Source: Emergomyces orientalis | Lineage: Eukaryota; Ascomycota; Eurotiomycetes; Onygenales; Ajellomycetaceae | Length of the DNA stretch: 64,000 bases | Reading direction: 5' to 3' | NCBI GenBank assembly: GCA_002110485.1 | Contig: MOWL01000068.1 | Span: forward strand, 186,001-250,000 | Shown: positions 13,101 through 26,625 of the stretch, piece after piece | How positions within the stretch are numbered: position 1 is the first letter of the stretch | Layout of the letters: each line of letters starts with the position of its first letter | Notes under the pieces: generated by a model | What the model was told of the DNA's origin: nothing | What the model saw: the letters and a program-made list of their open reading frames with translations, nothing else | The model's database searches: none | Program-made: the position numbers and the translations under genes

Positions 13101-16100
13101 TGTCGAAAGTTTCGGGGGCCGGATTCGAAAGATATTGCCGTGTACACCTTTACAAGAAGCGATGCTAATGCGTAAAAGTACCGACAACTCCACAGCATAC
13201 TATAATCATCTCCTTTTTGAGGTTGGGGATGTTGACAAGCTAAGGAACGCATGGGACAAGATGGTCCAGAGGCACGATATTCTTCGTTCCTATTTCACTT
13301 CTACGGATCACGCTCGGTTTGCATTTGCACAGATCGTTTTGGAAACGATTAATCCGCCCTGGAATGATATTAGCACGACAATCAACGAACTTAATGACCG
13401 AATCGAAGAGCAGAAGCGAGAACTCGCCAAAGGCGAAGGAAACATCGTGCCATATTCATTCACAATACTTCGAACCGCTGAAAACGGGAGCACGCTATTT
13501 CTTTTCCTAATACATCATGCACTATATGATGGTGAAGCTATGGCGCAACTTTTGGAAGAAGTCGAGCTCGTTTTGTCCGGGGCTAGCTTACCCCCAATCG
13601 TTCCTTTTGATCTATATCTTGAGGAGATGATTGGAATGGATATAAAGGAAGCTGACCGATTCTGGCAGCCCCAGCTCTCGGATTTTTCTCCATCTCACTT
13701 ACTTGATCCTCAACATCGCCCCGATCGCAGTGCGTCAAGGAGATTTCGCACTGTCGAAAGTGACTTCAGTATCCCTCTTAGTAAGGTTATGGAAGGTTGC
13801 AAAGGCGTTTCGGTAACTCTTCTCGGTCTTGTTCAAGCGGCATGGTCGAAATTATTATTATTATATACCCAACAGCCCGATATTTGTTTTGGAAACGTGT
13901 TTAGCTGCCGAAGCATTCCTGTGGATGGAGCCGAGCGCATCATCGGCCCGTGCCTTAATACACTTCCCATTCGAACTAAAGCGGACTCGAATACAATGAA
14001 CGCAGATCTCGCTCGGAATCTGCAGCAATATAACGCAGCTGTTATTCCTTATCAATTAACATCGCTTCGTCGCCTACAATCACTATTCGGCCACAATAAT
14101 ACCCAAATTTTTGATACCTTAGTTCTTTTACAAAACAGCCCTCGCCCGTTGAATGATAAGCTATGGAAGCTGGTTGAAGAGAAAGGAGATATGGATTTCC
14201 CCCTTGTTTGTGAAGTCGTTCCCAATAACGGAGTTGACACCTTGAGGGTAATCCTTTATTACGATGACACACAGTTCGGCTTAGAAGATATGAATACCAT
14301 GCTCCTCAGTTTCGCAGGTGCTCTTCGCGATATACTCCTCTACCCGTCCGGTAGAGCTATGGACTCAAGTATTCTTGATCTTGGTCTTCCAACCTTTGTT
14401 TACGAATTACGCCAGCGTCTGACACAGGCAGTCGGAGAGGCTAGAAAGCTAAGCTTTATCGAGGATGAGGATCACAGTTTAAGCTCTGATGCATGGTCTC
14501 CCCAGATCCGACAAGTCCGGGAAGTGCTATCGAATCTATCAAATATCGAACACGCACACATTAAACCTCACACCACAATATTCCAATTGGGGCTTGATAG
14601 TATAAATGCTGTGCAAATATCTGCTCGATTTAAGGCCCTCGGATACGAAATAACTGTGAATGACGTACTTGAGGTAATTGTTTTCAATTTCAACTCCTTT
14701 TCTCTCAACAATATGCTAACAGGAGGTTAGAACCCTTCTGTGGGCGAGCTTGCTTCCCTTTTTTTGCGACAGAAAGATATTAGCGATAATAGTCTTCTAT
14801 CATTTGACTTTAAGTCGTTTCAAATCCGCCATTGGTCAACTGTTTGCCAGCAAATAGGAGTACCAGAAAAATGTATAGAGTCAATTCGTCCATGTACTCC
14901 AGTACAATCGGGGATGCTGGCTCTGTTTACACACTCTGAGGGTGACCTGTATTTTAATCATTTAGTCTTAGAATCAACTACCCTCCTTGATTCCCAGATA
15001 CTGAAGGCAGCATGGACTACCTTAACAGAGATTCATGGGATTCTTAGAACAGGATTTACTCATGTTAATGACGAAGATTTTCCATTCGCAATGATCACAT
15101 ACCAGAGTGGGACATTTGAGCTTCCGTGGGGTGAAGAAGCAGACCTGACAATTAAGGGGGACCAACAATTGCCGGGTAGAAAGCATGTCTCGAAAAACGC
15201 CTTCTTACATCTTCATCAACCGCCGTGGCACATATCGGTACAGCGATGTCAATCGAATGTACTCATACAGTTTTCGGCTCTTCACGCTTTATACGATGCA
15301 CAGTCCTTGAATTTGCTTCTTTCAGATCTTTCCCAATTACTCAAGGGGGAGCCACCATCTCCCGTGGTTCCGATTTTACCAGTTCAAGATTCTATTATTT
15401 CTGCAAGTAGCCGGGCCTATAAGGGCTTGGAGTGTGAAATCTTCTGGAAAGAATTCGGCAAGGACCTCTGTATCACAAAGTTCCCAGATATGAGCCCACT
15501 GCATCAAGAGAAGAAGACCCATGTGTTAGTTAAGCCGTGCTCCAACACTCTCCAATCTTTACAGGAGGGTTGCAGAGCCGCTGGTGTCACACTTCAAGCT
15601 GCTGGTCAAGTAGCATGGGCTCGGATATTAGCATCCTACACAGGAGAGAGCAGAATTACGTGCGGACTTGTACTTTCTGGTCGGAGTACATTCGAAGAAG
15701 CTCAGCAAGCCGTGTTCCCGTGCCTTACAACCGTTCCTTCATCATACCATATCGAGGGTTCCAATAGAAATTTACTAGAACGTGTGATGAAACTAGATGC
15801 GTCGTTGGTAAAATATCAGTTTACCCCCTTGTCAAAGATTTACCAGCTGATAGGATCTGGACCGGCGCTCTTCGACACGATATTTGTATTTCAAAAACAC
15901 CCCTCCACAGCCGAGAATGATATCTGGCAAGTTTACGATGAAGAAGCCAAAACTGATGTAAGGATGTTCGTTCCTGTCTTGTCAGCTTGTTAAATATTTG
16001 GAGCTAACATGATGCACAGTATCCAATATCAATCGAACTAATACCAAAAAATGGGAGGCTTGAATTCCAACTCACCTTCGAGACTGACATTTTACCTGAG

Positions 16101-19100
16101 TCTCAAGCTGAAATTCTCTTGAGGCAACTTGATGGTCTGTTGATCGACACTATTTTCTATCTCGATTCACCCTGTGCTTACCTTGCAAATGGGGGGAGCA
16201 AGGACCTTCTATCAATCCTTCCAGCGAAAGAAGCCAAAATTTCGTCCCCCGTTAAGTTGGTACATCAATTTGTTGAAGCACAAGCTCGGGAATTTCCTTC
16301 AAATATAGCCCTGGAGTTTGCATCCAAGATTTCTGGAACCCCAGGACTTGTTAAGCAAAAATGGACATACAAAGAGTTCAACGATGTCAGCAATCGATAT
16401 GCCAACTTACTACAAAAAAACGGCGCGTCTCCCGGAAATTTGATAGGGGTTTGCTTCGATAAGTGCCCCGAGGCATATTTTGCAATATTGGCCATTATGA
16501 AAATCGGCTGCGCGTATGTTGCTCTCGATCCAGGGGCTCCAGAGGCGCGGAAGAAGTTCATTTTAGATGATTCAGGTGCCAAAATTTTACTTTCCACGGC
16601 AGAGAAGAAAAATGAGCTAGAGGGTTTACCTGTTTTGATTTTGGATAGCCCGGGAATTCTGGACGGTATTACATCTCACCCTCCAGTTTTAGAAAAGGAG
16701 ATACAACCACAAGATAGCTGCTACTGTCTATACACATCGGGGACGACGGGCACTCCAAAGGGCTGTGAAATTACACATGAGAACGTTATCCAGGCGATGC
16801 TCTCTTTCCAAAGATTATTTGACGGCCACTGGGATAAGACATCTCGGTGGTTACAATTTGCTGCCTTTCATTTTGATGTCAGCGTTTTGGAACAATACTG
16901 GAGTTGGAGCGTTGGAATATGCGTTACAGTCTGCCCTAGGGACACTTTATTTGAAGATTTACCAGGCACTATTCGAGAACTCGAGATCACGCACATTGAC
17001 CTGACGCCCAGTTTGGCACGCTTGCTTGACCCAAAGGAAGTTCCCTCGCTCCGTCGGGGTGTTTTTATAACTGGTGGAGAACAGCTCAAACAGGAAATTC
17101 TCGAAGCTTGGGGTGAACACAGAGTAATATATAATGGATACGGGCCGACAGAGGTAACTATTGGCTGCACGATGCTCCCTCGAGTGCCGCAAAATGGCAA
17201 GCCGTCAAATATTGGCCCACAATTTGACAATGTCGGCAGCTTTGTGTTCAAGCCAGGAACCACGATACCAGTCCTACGGGGTGGTGTGGGGGAGCTTTGC
17301 GTGTCAGGAGCCCTTGTTGGACGAGGGTATCTTAACCGGCCTCAACTCACGCAAGAAAAGTTTCAATATGTCGAAGAATTGGGCGAGCGGGTTTATCGCA
17401 CTGGTGATCTGGTGCGCCTTCTCTATGATGGTAGTTTTTGCTTTCTTGGACGAATTGACGACCAGGTCAAACTTCGTGGCCAACGCCTGGAAATTGGGGA
17501 GATTAACCAAGTTATTTCTAATTCCTCGGTGGAGGTGGGTGAAGTCGTTACGATGGTTCTAAAGCACCCAAGTCAATCTAAAGAACAACTTATATCATTC
17601 TTCGCAACAAATACGTCGAAAAGGCCCGGCAAATTGGCCACCCGAATCGATTATGATCCTGGAATGAATAAAATTATGTTGAAGATCGATCAAGCATGCC
17701 ATAAAACGCTCCCAAGTTATATGGTTCCGACACATATTATTCCTGTTACCGTTTTCCCCTTAAATGCAAATAATAAAATAGACCAGCGGCAGTTGAAAGG
17801 ATTTTATGAAGATATGACGTTGGACGAGATGCAACAACTATCTTCGCAGACTCGAAGCCATTCCCAGACGCTGTCGAAGGATGTATATAAAATAATGGCT
17901 CTGGTATCTAAAATTACGGGATTAGACATCTCTGATATCTCACCATGGTCGAGCATATTTGAGCTCGGATTAGACTCCATTTCCGCCATCGCATTCTCTC
18001 GACTTTTGAGGGACTCGGGATTTAAGTCAGCTCAACCATCTTTGTTAATGAAAAGTTAGTATTCTGCTACCGCGTGCATGCACCTATTTCCTTTACCCCC
18101 AATCACTAACCTAAAACAGATTCAACCATCATGGCACTCTCAGATGCGTTGAAACGTACGAAAGGAGGTGACACTGCTAAAAAGGCGATCTATCAAAAAT
18201 CTAGACAACGGATTGCAGCATTCGCCCATAAGAATCTGGCGCTAGTAGCCCAGGAACTGAGGATTCCACTAGGCTCTATCGAAGGAATGGCCCCTTGCAC
18301 GCCGCTACAAGAGGGTATGATATATCGATTTATTGAAAGCCAGAAGCCGGTATACTTCACAAACTTTAATTTTGAATTGGCGCCGATCGTTGATGTTGCT
18401 CGCCTCAAAACTGCGTGGCTTAAAGCTCAGCGTGCTGTACAAATCCTCCGAACGAAGTTTCCATTAACGGCTGGGCACTATTCCCAGGCTGTTCTCAAGG
18501 AAGACCATTTTCCGTGGTTTGAATTAACCGCCTTCGATGATATCGAAATTGAAAACGCTGCCAACCGGCGATACAACGAATGGTGCAGTGAACCCGCAAA
18601 CCTTACTGGGAGAGTTTGGGAGGTTGGTGTAGTCATGGGGCCAGCGAGAAGATGGATGTGCTTGAACATTTTTCATGGATTATACGATGGGAACTCTTTA
18701 CACCTTTTGCTCAATATTGTTTCACGAGGATATATTGACCTTAATAACGTGCCGGAGCTGCCATCGTATCTTGAATGCTTGGTTCAGGGTCCGCTATGCA
18801 AAACACCGGGAGCAAAGGAGTTCTGGCTTAAACATCTCAATGGCCATCCAGAATCCCTACCATTTATGAGCGGCACACATGGAAATGTTCCATTGGCTAC
18901 GACTCTGAGAATTGGAAGGTTAAGCAAACTTGAGACTTTAAGGCAAAAGCTTAATGTATTAGAGCAAGCCGTGTTTTTAGCATGTTGGCTCCGTGTCCTT
19001 GGACACCATCTCAAGTTCGTTCCGCCCGTGGGCATCGTCGTGTCGGGTAGGGCACTCGATATTAAAGACGCTGAAACTATCATTGGACCACTATTCAATA

Positions 19101-22100
19101 CCCTTCCCTGTAATATCCCATGTTCAAATATATCTTCCATGGCTGATTTGGTAAAGTCATGCCATGCATATTATGTCTCCACGCTTCAATATCAACATAC
19201 GTCGCTCAGAGACATTATGAAATGGCTGTCGCGGAAATCCGGAACACCCCTTTTCGACAATCTATTTGTGTTCCAACGGGAACCCGCTCAAGAATTTGGC
19301 TCAGAAGGCTCATTGTGGTCCACTATAACCTCCCAGGCTGAACTGGACTATCCAGTGGCTTTCGAGGCGCAACGAAACCATGATGGTTCACTGACAATAA
19401 CTCTCGTTACACAGACTGGTATTCTTACTCCTGAAACTGCACAACAGCTAACCTTGCAGTTCCGTGACGCACTAGCTAGCTTCTTGGATAATCCGTCGAG
19501 CAAGCTCCATCTTGCCACCTGTGGATCCGATGTTGAGCCACCTACCCACGGATGTATCTCCAATGGCTCACTCCACCCTTTTGAATGGACGACTATAGCA
19601 TCTCGAGTTCGTGAAGAGATTGCTTCTCTTGCGAATGTTGACGTTGTCGCAATTCGAGAGACCACGTCGATTTTTGAAGTTGGATTGGATAGCATTGACG
19701 CCATCAAATTGTCTTCCCGCCTGGCAAAAGTTGGCATCAGAATAGCTGTTACTGCGATAATGCGCGGCCGAACCATTGAAAACATCTTGCACGATATTAA
19801 AATAGACGAGCCGAACGGAATAGAGGAACCGCAGGCGTCTTTAGAAGCCCTAGAAATGGAACTGTGGCATTACTTTGAGAACGACGGATTTAATCTAACC
19901 CAGATCGAAAAAATCCTTCCAGCAACGCCTCTTCAGGAAGGAATGGTCGCTGAAATGGTCGTCTCTGAATTTAACCGCTACTTCAATCATGATATACTAG
20001 AGCTCAAGGACAATGTGGACATTGATAAACTAAAAGGGGCTTGGCAGAAGGTTGTTGACGTCAATGCGATCCTTCGAACCTCTTTCGCTGAGGTCTCTGA
20101 CCCTAGCTTTCCAATTACCTATGCACAATTTATTCATACTTCTGGAATACCAATTGACTGGAGTGTGATCGACACGAATGGTAGATCGATTGATACCATA
20201 TTAGACGAAGAACGGCAAAAAGCGACTGCTACTTTTTTCACAGGGCGGCCGCTACTGAAAATCCAACTGCTGACCTCGGAAAACTCGGGACAGAAAAGGC
20301 ACTTGCTCCTCTCAATGCCCCATGCAATGTATGATGGCTGGGCATTAGATCTTCTTCATGAGGATATTGCGGCCTGTTACTCTGGTCGACGCCCCAATAT
20401 CAGGGGATCGTGCGACAAAGCCCTAAGCCACATTTTGAACTCAACTAACGAGCTGGGCTTGCAATTCTGGAGAGGAGCTCTCAGTGGAGTTTGTCCGACC
20501 GCATTCCCGAAGCAGATAGATGCGGGAGGGGATTATTCAAAGGTTCATCGCAAGGAGAAGGCCCTGGATATTCCGCGTGTGGACGTCAGTTCTTTTTGCA
20601 AAAGTCAGGGCATCACGCTTCAAACCCTTGGATTAACATGCTGGGCGCTGGTGCTCGCCGGCTTCTTGGGAAAGCTCGACGTTGTTTTCGGCACTGTACT
20701 AGCGGGAAGAGATATCCCAAATGCAAGTGCGGAGCAAATAATGTTTCCGCTGATGAATTCAGTGGCTGTCCGCATCATCTTGCACGGGAGCCGATCAGAC
20801 ATGCTAAAATATGCTCAGGAAACATTGGTTCCTATTTCCGAGCATCAGCACATCCCGCTTCGAACTGCCAAGCAAGTCTCGGGCTTTGGGGGCCAGAGTT
20901 TATTCGATACCCTGTTCATCTTTCAGAAGAGACCATCGCGAGATACGAATTTACAGGAGCCACTGTATGAGTCCGTTGGCGGCTTCTCTGATGTTGAGTA
21001 CCCAGTGTGTATTGAAATGGAAGAACTAAATGACTCCATATTGTGGCGTGTTGCTTGTAGGGACACCGTGTTAGGGGAGGCAGATGTATCCAAGCTCCTT
21101 GACAGGGTCACTTTTGTATTTGACAACATTATCAAACATCCTGATAGTGAGACAATTGATTTCAGCGACGATGGCATGTCGATCTGTCAATACCCTGTAT
21201 TTCAAGAGCAGGATAGGGATGAGAGTACCAAGCATTTTGATGATGCTGAACAAACCGACATGGCATTTTCTCCGTTAGAACACGATATTAGAGCTGTTTT
21301 GTCCTCTTTTACTAATATCCCAGTGGAAAAAATCTCCAAAGAAGCAACACTTTTCCATCTTGGCCTGGACAGCATCAGCGCCATTAAAGTGGCAACACTC
21401 TTGAAAAAGAAAGGCATCATGCTTTCTGTAAGCGATATGCTAAGAGCTGGTTCGATTCCCAACATGGCTCGATTAGCAATGCCAAAGCAAGATGAAGCGC
21501 CCTTACAAAACCACACCAAAATTCTGGGGGAAATACTGGAGGAAGTGGATACTCGAACACTTCTGCAATCCCATGGGGTTAACTCACAAGATATCGAAAA
21601 AGTGATTCCCGCAACTTCTGGACAGGTATACATGCTAAACGTACATGAGAATTCGAGCAGGCAACTTTTCTATCCATGCTTCTTCTATCGGGTAGAAGGT
21701 GCGGTTATAACCGAAGAAACCCTCTCGGTGGCCTGGGCGGCTTTGATTAACAAACTACCAATCCTGCGTACGCAATTCATGCCCACGGGGAGGCAGTATC
21801 TGCCCTATGTACAGGTAGTTTTTAAGGATGTGGATAATCCCATCGTATGGCGCCAAGATCTGAAAGTCCAAAGAAATAGGGCTTTCGAGGCACGCCCTGG
21901 CCAACAGGTACCAGTGACATTATATGCATCACAGCGATTTGATGAAACTCTTTTAATGCTCCACATCCATCATGCCTTGTACGATGCTGTCAGTCTGCCT
22001 CAAATGATGAATATGCTCGCAGAACTTTGCGCCAGCCCGAGGCCGAGCGCCAAATCTCAGATTTCCTACAAAGCGGACATGTCAGAGCTGGTAGCCTACC

Positions 22101-23193
22101 AGCATATAAACTCTGGTTCACAAAAACGACAAAACTTCTGGAAAAACTACCTGGCCCCTGCCATTGATTCAGAACAACAGCAAAGGGAAACAAGATCTCT
22201 CAAAATCAGACAGCCAATCGACATAGATATCGTGCAAAACTACCGCCCATCTCTCGTGGAAGACATTGACAAACTCGAGAACCTCGGACGATCGTACGGC
22301 ATCAGCGTGCAGGCCTTGTTTCTGGCAGTCTATGCCAAAACCCACTCTTCCAAGATCAGGGTTGATCATACCGACAACACTGCCCGCCCCAGAAACCTCA
22401 TTATCGGCATCTACCTTGCGAACCGTTCCCACTCCCTAGACGGCCTACCTGCGCTAATTGCACCTACCCTCAACATAGTTCCCCTGCGAATTACCCTCCA
22501 ACAAGAAAAAGAGGGCCGCCAACAGTCCATCTTCAGCCTAGCGCAGAGTATCCAAAGGGACTTGCATGAAGTGGGCCGCGCGGAGCATTCGTGCGTCTCG
22601 TTGATTGAGATTGCCGAGTGGACGGGGCTCAGGGTGGATACCTTTGTGAATTTTATTAAGTTGCCGGATATAGCAAGCGAAGTCAACAGTGGTGATGATG
22701 GCGATGGTAATAGCCCTACACAGCTTGCAAGGGGAATTGTTCGGATTCTTCCGATGGAGGAGATGGATCTTAAACCCGATCCCAACAGTGATGCTAATAC
22801 TAGCTCGGATAATGGCCTGGAAGAAAGCTCGAGTTCTATTGAGTCGCCGCCAATGCCCAACCGACCAGTAGCAGAGCCATCATTATTGAACAATATATAT
22901 GCGGATATATTCATGGTACGCGAATCAACCCCCAAACAAATCTCTCTTCTCTTTGAAATAAAAGAGTCTTCCCTTCTATTTTCGGGAAGTTACCCCTGCT
23001 AACCATATCACCTTTACCACAGCCTGGAATTGACGTGGAAGCTGCGATAAGAGATAACAGGCTCGATGTGGGGATTTTTAGCCGCTGCGGTCGGATCAGT
23101 AAGGCTGAAGCCGACTCAATGCTTGATGAACTACGACGGGACATACTTGATATTATGCTGATGAAGGAAAAGGAAATTGAAGTGAAGAATTAA
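7196..23193 (+). CDS. sidC: Ferrichrome-type siderophore non-ribosomal peptide synthetase (SidC-like, 9 exons)
   Basis: Exons by eye: 7196-7492, 7602-11628, 11691-11939, 12025-12209, 12259-14673, 14731-15957, 16020-18054, 18120-22915 and 23023-23193, giving 5133 residues. Order: A1 (YTSGSTG about 338), T1 (Ser about 728), C1 (HHALYDG 925), A2 (TSGSTG about 1396), T2 (GLNS, Ser about 1800), C2 (HHALYDG 2005), T3 (2367), C3 (LHALYDA 2575), A3 (YTSGTTG 3038), T4 (3453), C4 (FHGLYDG 3663), T5 (4003), C5 (PHAMYDG 4212), T6 (4563), C6 (HHALYDA 4762). No thioesterase or reductase is present. Three A domains with tandem terminal T-C units mark synthetases of cyclic hydroxamate hexapeptides such as ferricrocin, built from small amino acids plus N5-acyl-N5-hydroxyornithine and used for intracellular iron storage or uptake. 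The ATG at 7196 fits the family's N-terminus. All A, T and most C motifs are intact. Family firm, exact product not determined. Confidence 0.9.
7493..7601 (+). other. Probable GC-AG intron 1 of the siderophore synthetase
   Basis: The N-terminal frame (through TGIFTIN) and the downstream frame (CNLAVAYHPKQ) are in different registers, so an intron must lie between them. No GT donor near the end of plausible protein joins well. A GCAAGA donor at 7493 with the CAG acceptor at 7599-7601 joins phase 0 to phase 0, has a branch-like CTAAT about 20 nt from the acceptor, and excludes the A/T-rich stretch. The alternative GTTATT donor at 7544 is also in frame but would code for a run of Tyr/Pro/Ile from clearly intronic-looking sequence. 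Confidence 0.55.
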
Positions 23194-26100
23194 ATTGTGA
23201 ATTTTTGAGGCGGTAAATATCTACAATTTTCATTTATTTATTATCCATTTGCTTTTTTACACAATTTTTTCTTTTTCATTTGTTAATTTTTATTTTATTT
23301 TTGACTAAGAGTAATGAGGAAAATATGTTCAAACAAAGGGTTTATTATATATCAGTGATTGTGTGTGTTTTCATCTCATTTTATGTAATTATGACACGCT
23401 CTGTATGAGATCGTCAATAGCTAAAATCAAACACATACATTGCAGAGAAGGCATTGTTTTCCTCCTCATTTTACATTTACATTTTCTGGCATGGGTCCTA
23501 TCTCTTGTGAAATTACGGATAATTCCATTCAGTCAAGACCTAAATATAGACACACGACCATATCCGTGGACATCAGTAAGTACCGCGTTCTGTACCCATA
23601 ACGTGCATACTTCGAATGCAGTGAAAGGTATGCCCAGATGCAACGTTTATCTTCCCTAGAACCCTAGAACCTCGATAGCTGCACCGTGAGCAGATGCCCC
23701 GGAGAACTGCAAGAGCCCGTCAGAAATTTTTATTTATTTATTTATATATATATGTATTTTTTGGTCCCCTTTCTTTCCCCAAGGTAATCGTCTGTGGAAC
23801 AGACAAAGAAACTCAGGTGCGCGTGCATGCATTTGCTCGGGAAGAAAGGAGAAGGAAGAAGAAGAAAAAAAGGAATAAAAAATAATAATAATAAAGAAAA
23901 AAAAGCAGTAGAAAGCGAAGCCAAGGCAAGCAGCAAACGGCCTCACAGTGGAAATTTGCTCTCATTTCAAAGCGTAAAACTTCTCTCTAACATAAAAGGG
24001 TAAGACAACTTATTGAGAGCTTGGTAGGAGCTGCAGAGAGCTGCGACAGCTGCTGTAAATATCAATCAGCTATATAATGTATGGAGGTAGCTCAGATTGC
24101 TGTAAAAAATAAGCCAAGTCCGTGTGACAATGTGACGGAGAAGCAGAAAACAAGAGCTTTTGTGTGAAAATGTCACAATATCAACTGGCAAAGTTAGAGA
24201 GCTAACTTGGTGGAGCTCTTTTTTATTTTTATCAATTTTTATTTTATTTTATATTTTTCATTTTCATATTCCTTCTTTCTTCTCTTTCACTGGGTCTCTT
24301 AGTTCACCAACAACAGCTTTTTTTATTTCTTTTTCTTTTCTTTTTTTGCCAAGTTTTTTCGGCACGGCCACTTATTTAGGGCAGGAATATGGTTGACAGG
24401 ATTCCTGCGTCCCGAGGTCCCAGACTTCTTGTTCATGGAGGCGTTCGAGAGGGAATGGCTGCATGAAGCTCATGCTGCAGCGTCGCAGCGTCAAAGGCTG
24501 GAGGGAGGGCTTTTCTTCAAACCGTGGGTTTGGCGCAGTTAGTTGGCGTTGGGGAATTTGATGTCAGAAAACACATATATTAAAATAAATAAATAAAAAT
24601 AGAAAGCAATGAGGAGCAAAAAAAAAAAATTAGCAAACCAAACACAGCAACCAATGAGAAAAAGTGGGGGGAAAAAGATTAAAGAATCGTATTGAAGGTA
24701 GGTATTTTCTCTTCCCACATGGGAATTGCGAAGTGCGCTGGTTCTTGTGTGAATTTTTCTGTATGGGAGATTTGGCTATCAACCAGCCAATGTTTTAAGA
24801 TAAACTAACTAGTTGGAGTTACAACCACCACTCTGTGCGAGAGTCTGAGGTGCCCACCCGGCAGGCATTAGCTGCTCATAGGGTGAGATGAAGCCCTTTT
24901 TTGAATTATTTTATTCTTCTGCTGGCTAGGGAAGAAAGAAAGAAAGAAAAAAAAGAAGAAGAAAAAAACAAGAGACGAGGAGGCCATTGGGGTCACATCA
25001 AACCAATAGAAGGCTTTAGACTAATGCTGGTTATTCTCGCACATCGAATATTGGTTGGATTGCTGATAGGTATTATTATTAACTAAGGGGTGTGTGCACA
25101 GTCAAGTTAGGTGTCTGGATTAGTTATAATGTTATGATAATATAATACAAAAAGTGATATTAACTAGTTAGCTATTCCTGTACTCCGTAATGTAATCAAA
25201 GAAGAAGGAAGAGAGTAGAAGGAAAAGAGAAAAAGAAATAAAAAATAAAAGGGGGCGGGAGATTGATCTGTTTGAGAAAAGACATCATATTGCAGATACA
25301 AGGGTGGTACCTCGCTGTCCGTTATCATGGCTATCACTTATCGCGTACCCCCCAGGTCCCTTCGACGCCCCAAGACCCCAGTCGTGGTTCTCGCCGCGCA
25401 CTAGCCTTTCTGGGACATCAACAACAACGCGCCGCGGAACAAGAAAAACAGAAAAAAAAAAGTTCGCGTGGGGAAAGAAAGAAAGAAAGAAAGAGAGCGA
25501 ACGAACGAAAGGGTCCGAATGAGAACAGGCAAATCTTCATCCTTCCTTCAACCCTTCGTCTACAACTACATCAACTACATCAACTGTCTCTCTCTCTCTC
25601 TCTCTATCAAAAAACACGAGTTAGTTTACAAAAGACAGCAGGCAGTTCGTGTGTCTGGCACATACACATCCATCCATACCTCTCTCTCTCTCTTTTAGGA
25701 AACAAACAACTCTGACACCCACACACGTTGGCTGAGGCTCCACTCCGCACACTTCGCTGTCCTCGCGCCTTCACCCGCCCTCGCCCTCGAAAACCACCTC
25801 GCCTCCATCCACCGCAGACTTTCGCTTTTTTTGTTTTGTTTTTTTTTTTTTTTTTGATTGTCTCGAGTTCTATTCAATCTTCCGTCCTTCTATCCTAGAG
25901 TTTTCTCTATCGATCGCGTCTTTCTAACGTTACTTTCCTTATTTGCGCGCGCGCGTCCCTCCTTGCTATCTTATCTCGCTGCGCTGCCCGCTACAGCCCT
26001 CCTGTCCATCCGCTCTCGTCCATTCTCGTTGCTTTTGGACAACCCTCTCGCGCAGGTTCTTCGCGTTTCCTTTGGGCGCTTGCAATACATATCTCAGACA

Positions 26101-26625
26101 CTCTTGTCATTTGGCTTCTCACAGGGTGTCGTCGAAGAAGGGGGGCGGGATATTCCACTGAGCGCACGAATGGAGGTGGCAACCGGTGCGAATCCCTCGC
26201 GTCTGTTATGAACTGTCTTCTCCGCTATTAAAAAGGACACTTTGAAACATTGCCGCCTTGTTTTCCTAGTTTCATCGATAAACGTTTCTACGTGATTTTG
26301 GGGCTATTATTGGCGGATAAATTACACAGGAGCTTCCATCGTTCAGTCACTCAACGTTATTATCTGCTACATCGCAACAACAGTTTTACGCTCTCTCTAA
26401 CGACACTTTCCTCTCTATATCTATGCGCTACTTCGGTCCTTTCCAGATATTTAAACGGTAGCCCATTCACATCGCATTTTAAAAAATATACTTGCCCTAC
26501 AACTCGCGGGGTATTTCGTCTCTGTCTCTCTGCTCTCTGCGTTTGCGCACATCATACGAATCTTATCATCGCAATCCTTTTGCTTTTTCTGGATCATATC
26601 GAAGGTTTTACGCCTGCTGCCCGCA
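23194..26625. other. Long low-complexity intergenic region and wee1 leader
   Basis: About 3.4 kb without a supportable gene. It holds A/T tracts (23220-23300, 23870-23910), purine-rich runs with GAAA repeats (24930-24970, 25470-25500), a TC microsatellite (25587-25605), a 17-T run (25839-25855) and a pyrimidine-rich stretch up to the Wee1 ATG. The last 1.3 kb contains several short upstream ATGs, the usual look of a long 5' leader on a fungal regulatory gene. No tRNA or repeat family was recognised. Confidence 0.5.
25587..25605. repeat. TC dinucleotide microsatellite
   Basis: Uninterrupted TC repeat of about nine units in the pyrimidine-rich upstream region of the Wee1 gene. Confidence 0.9.
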
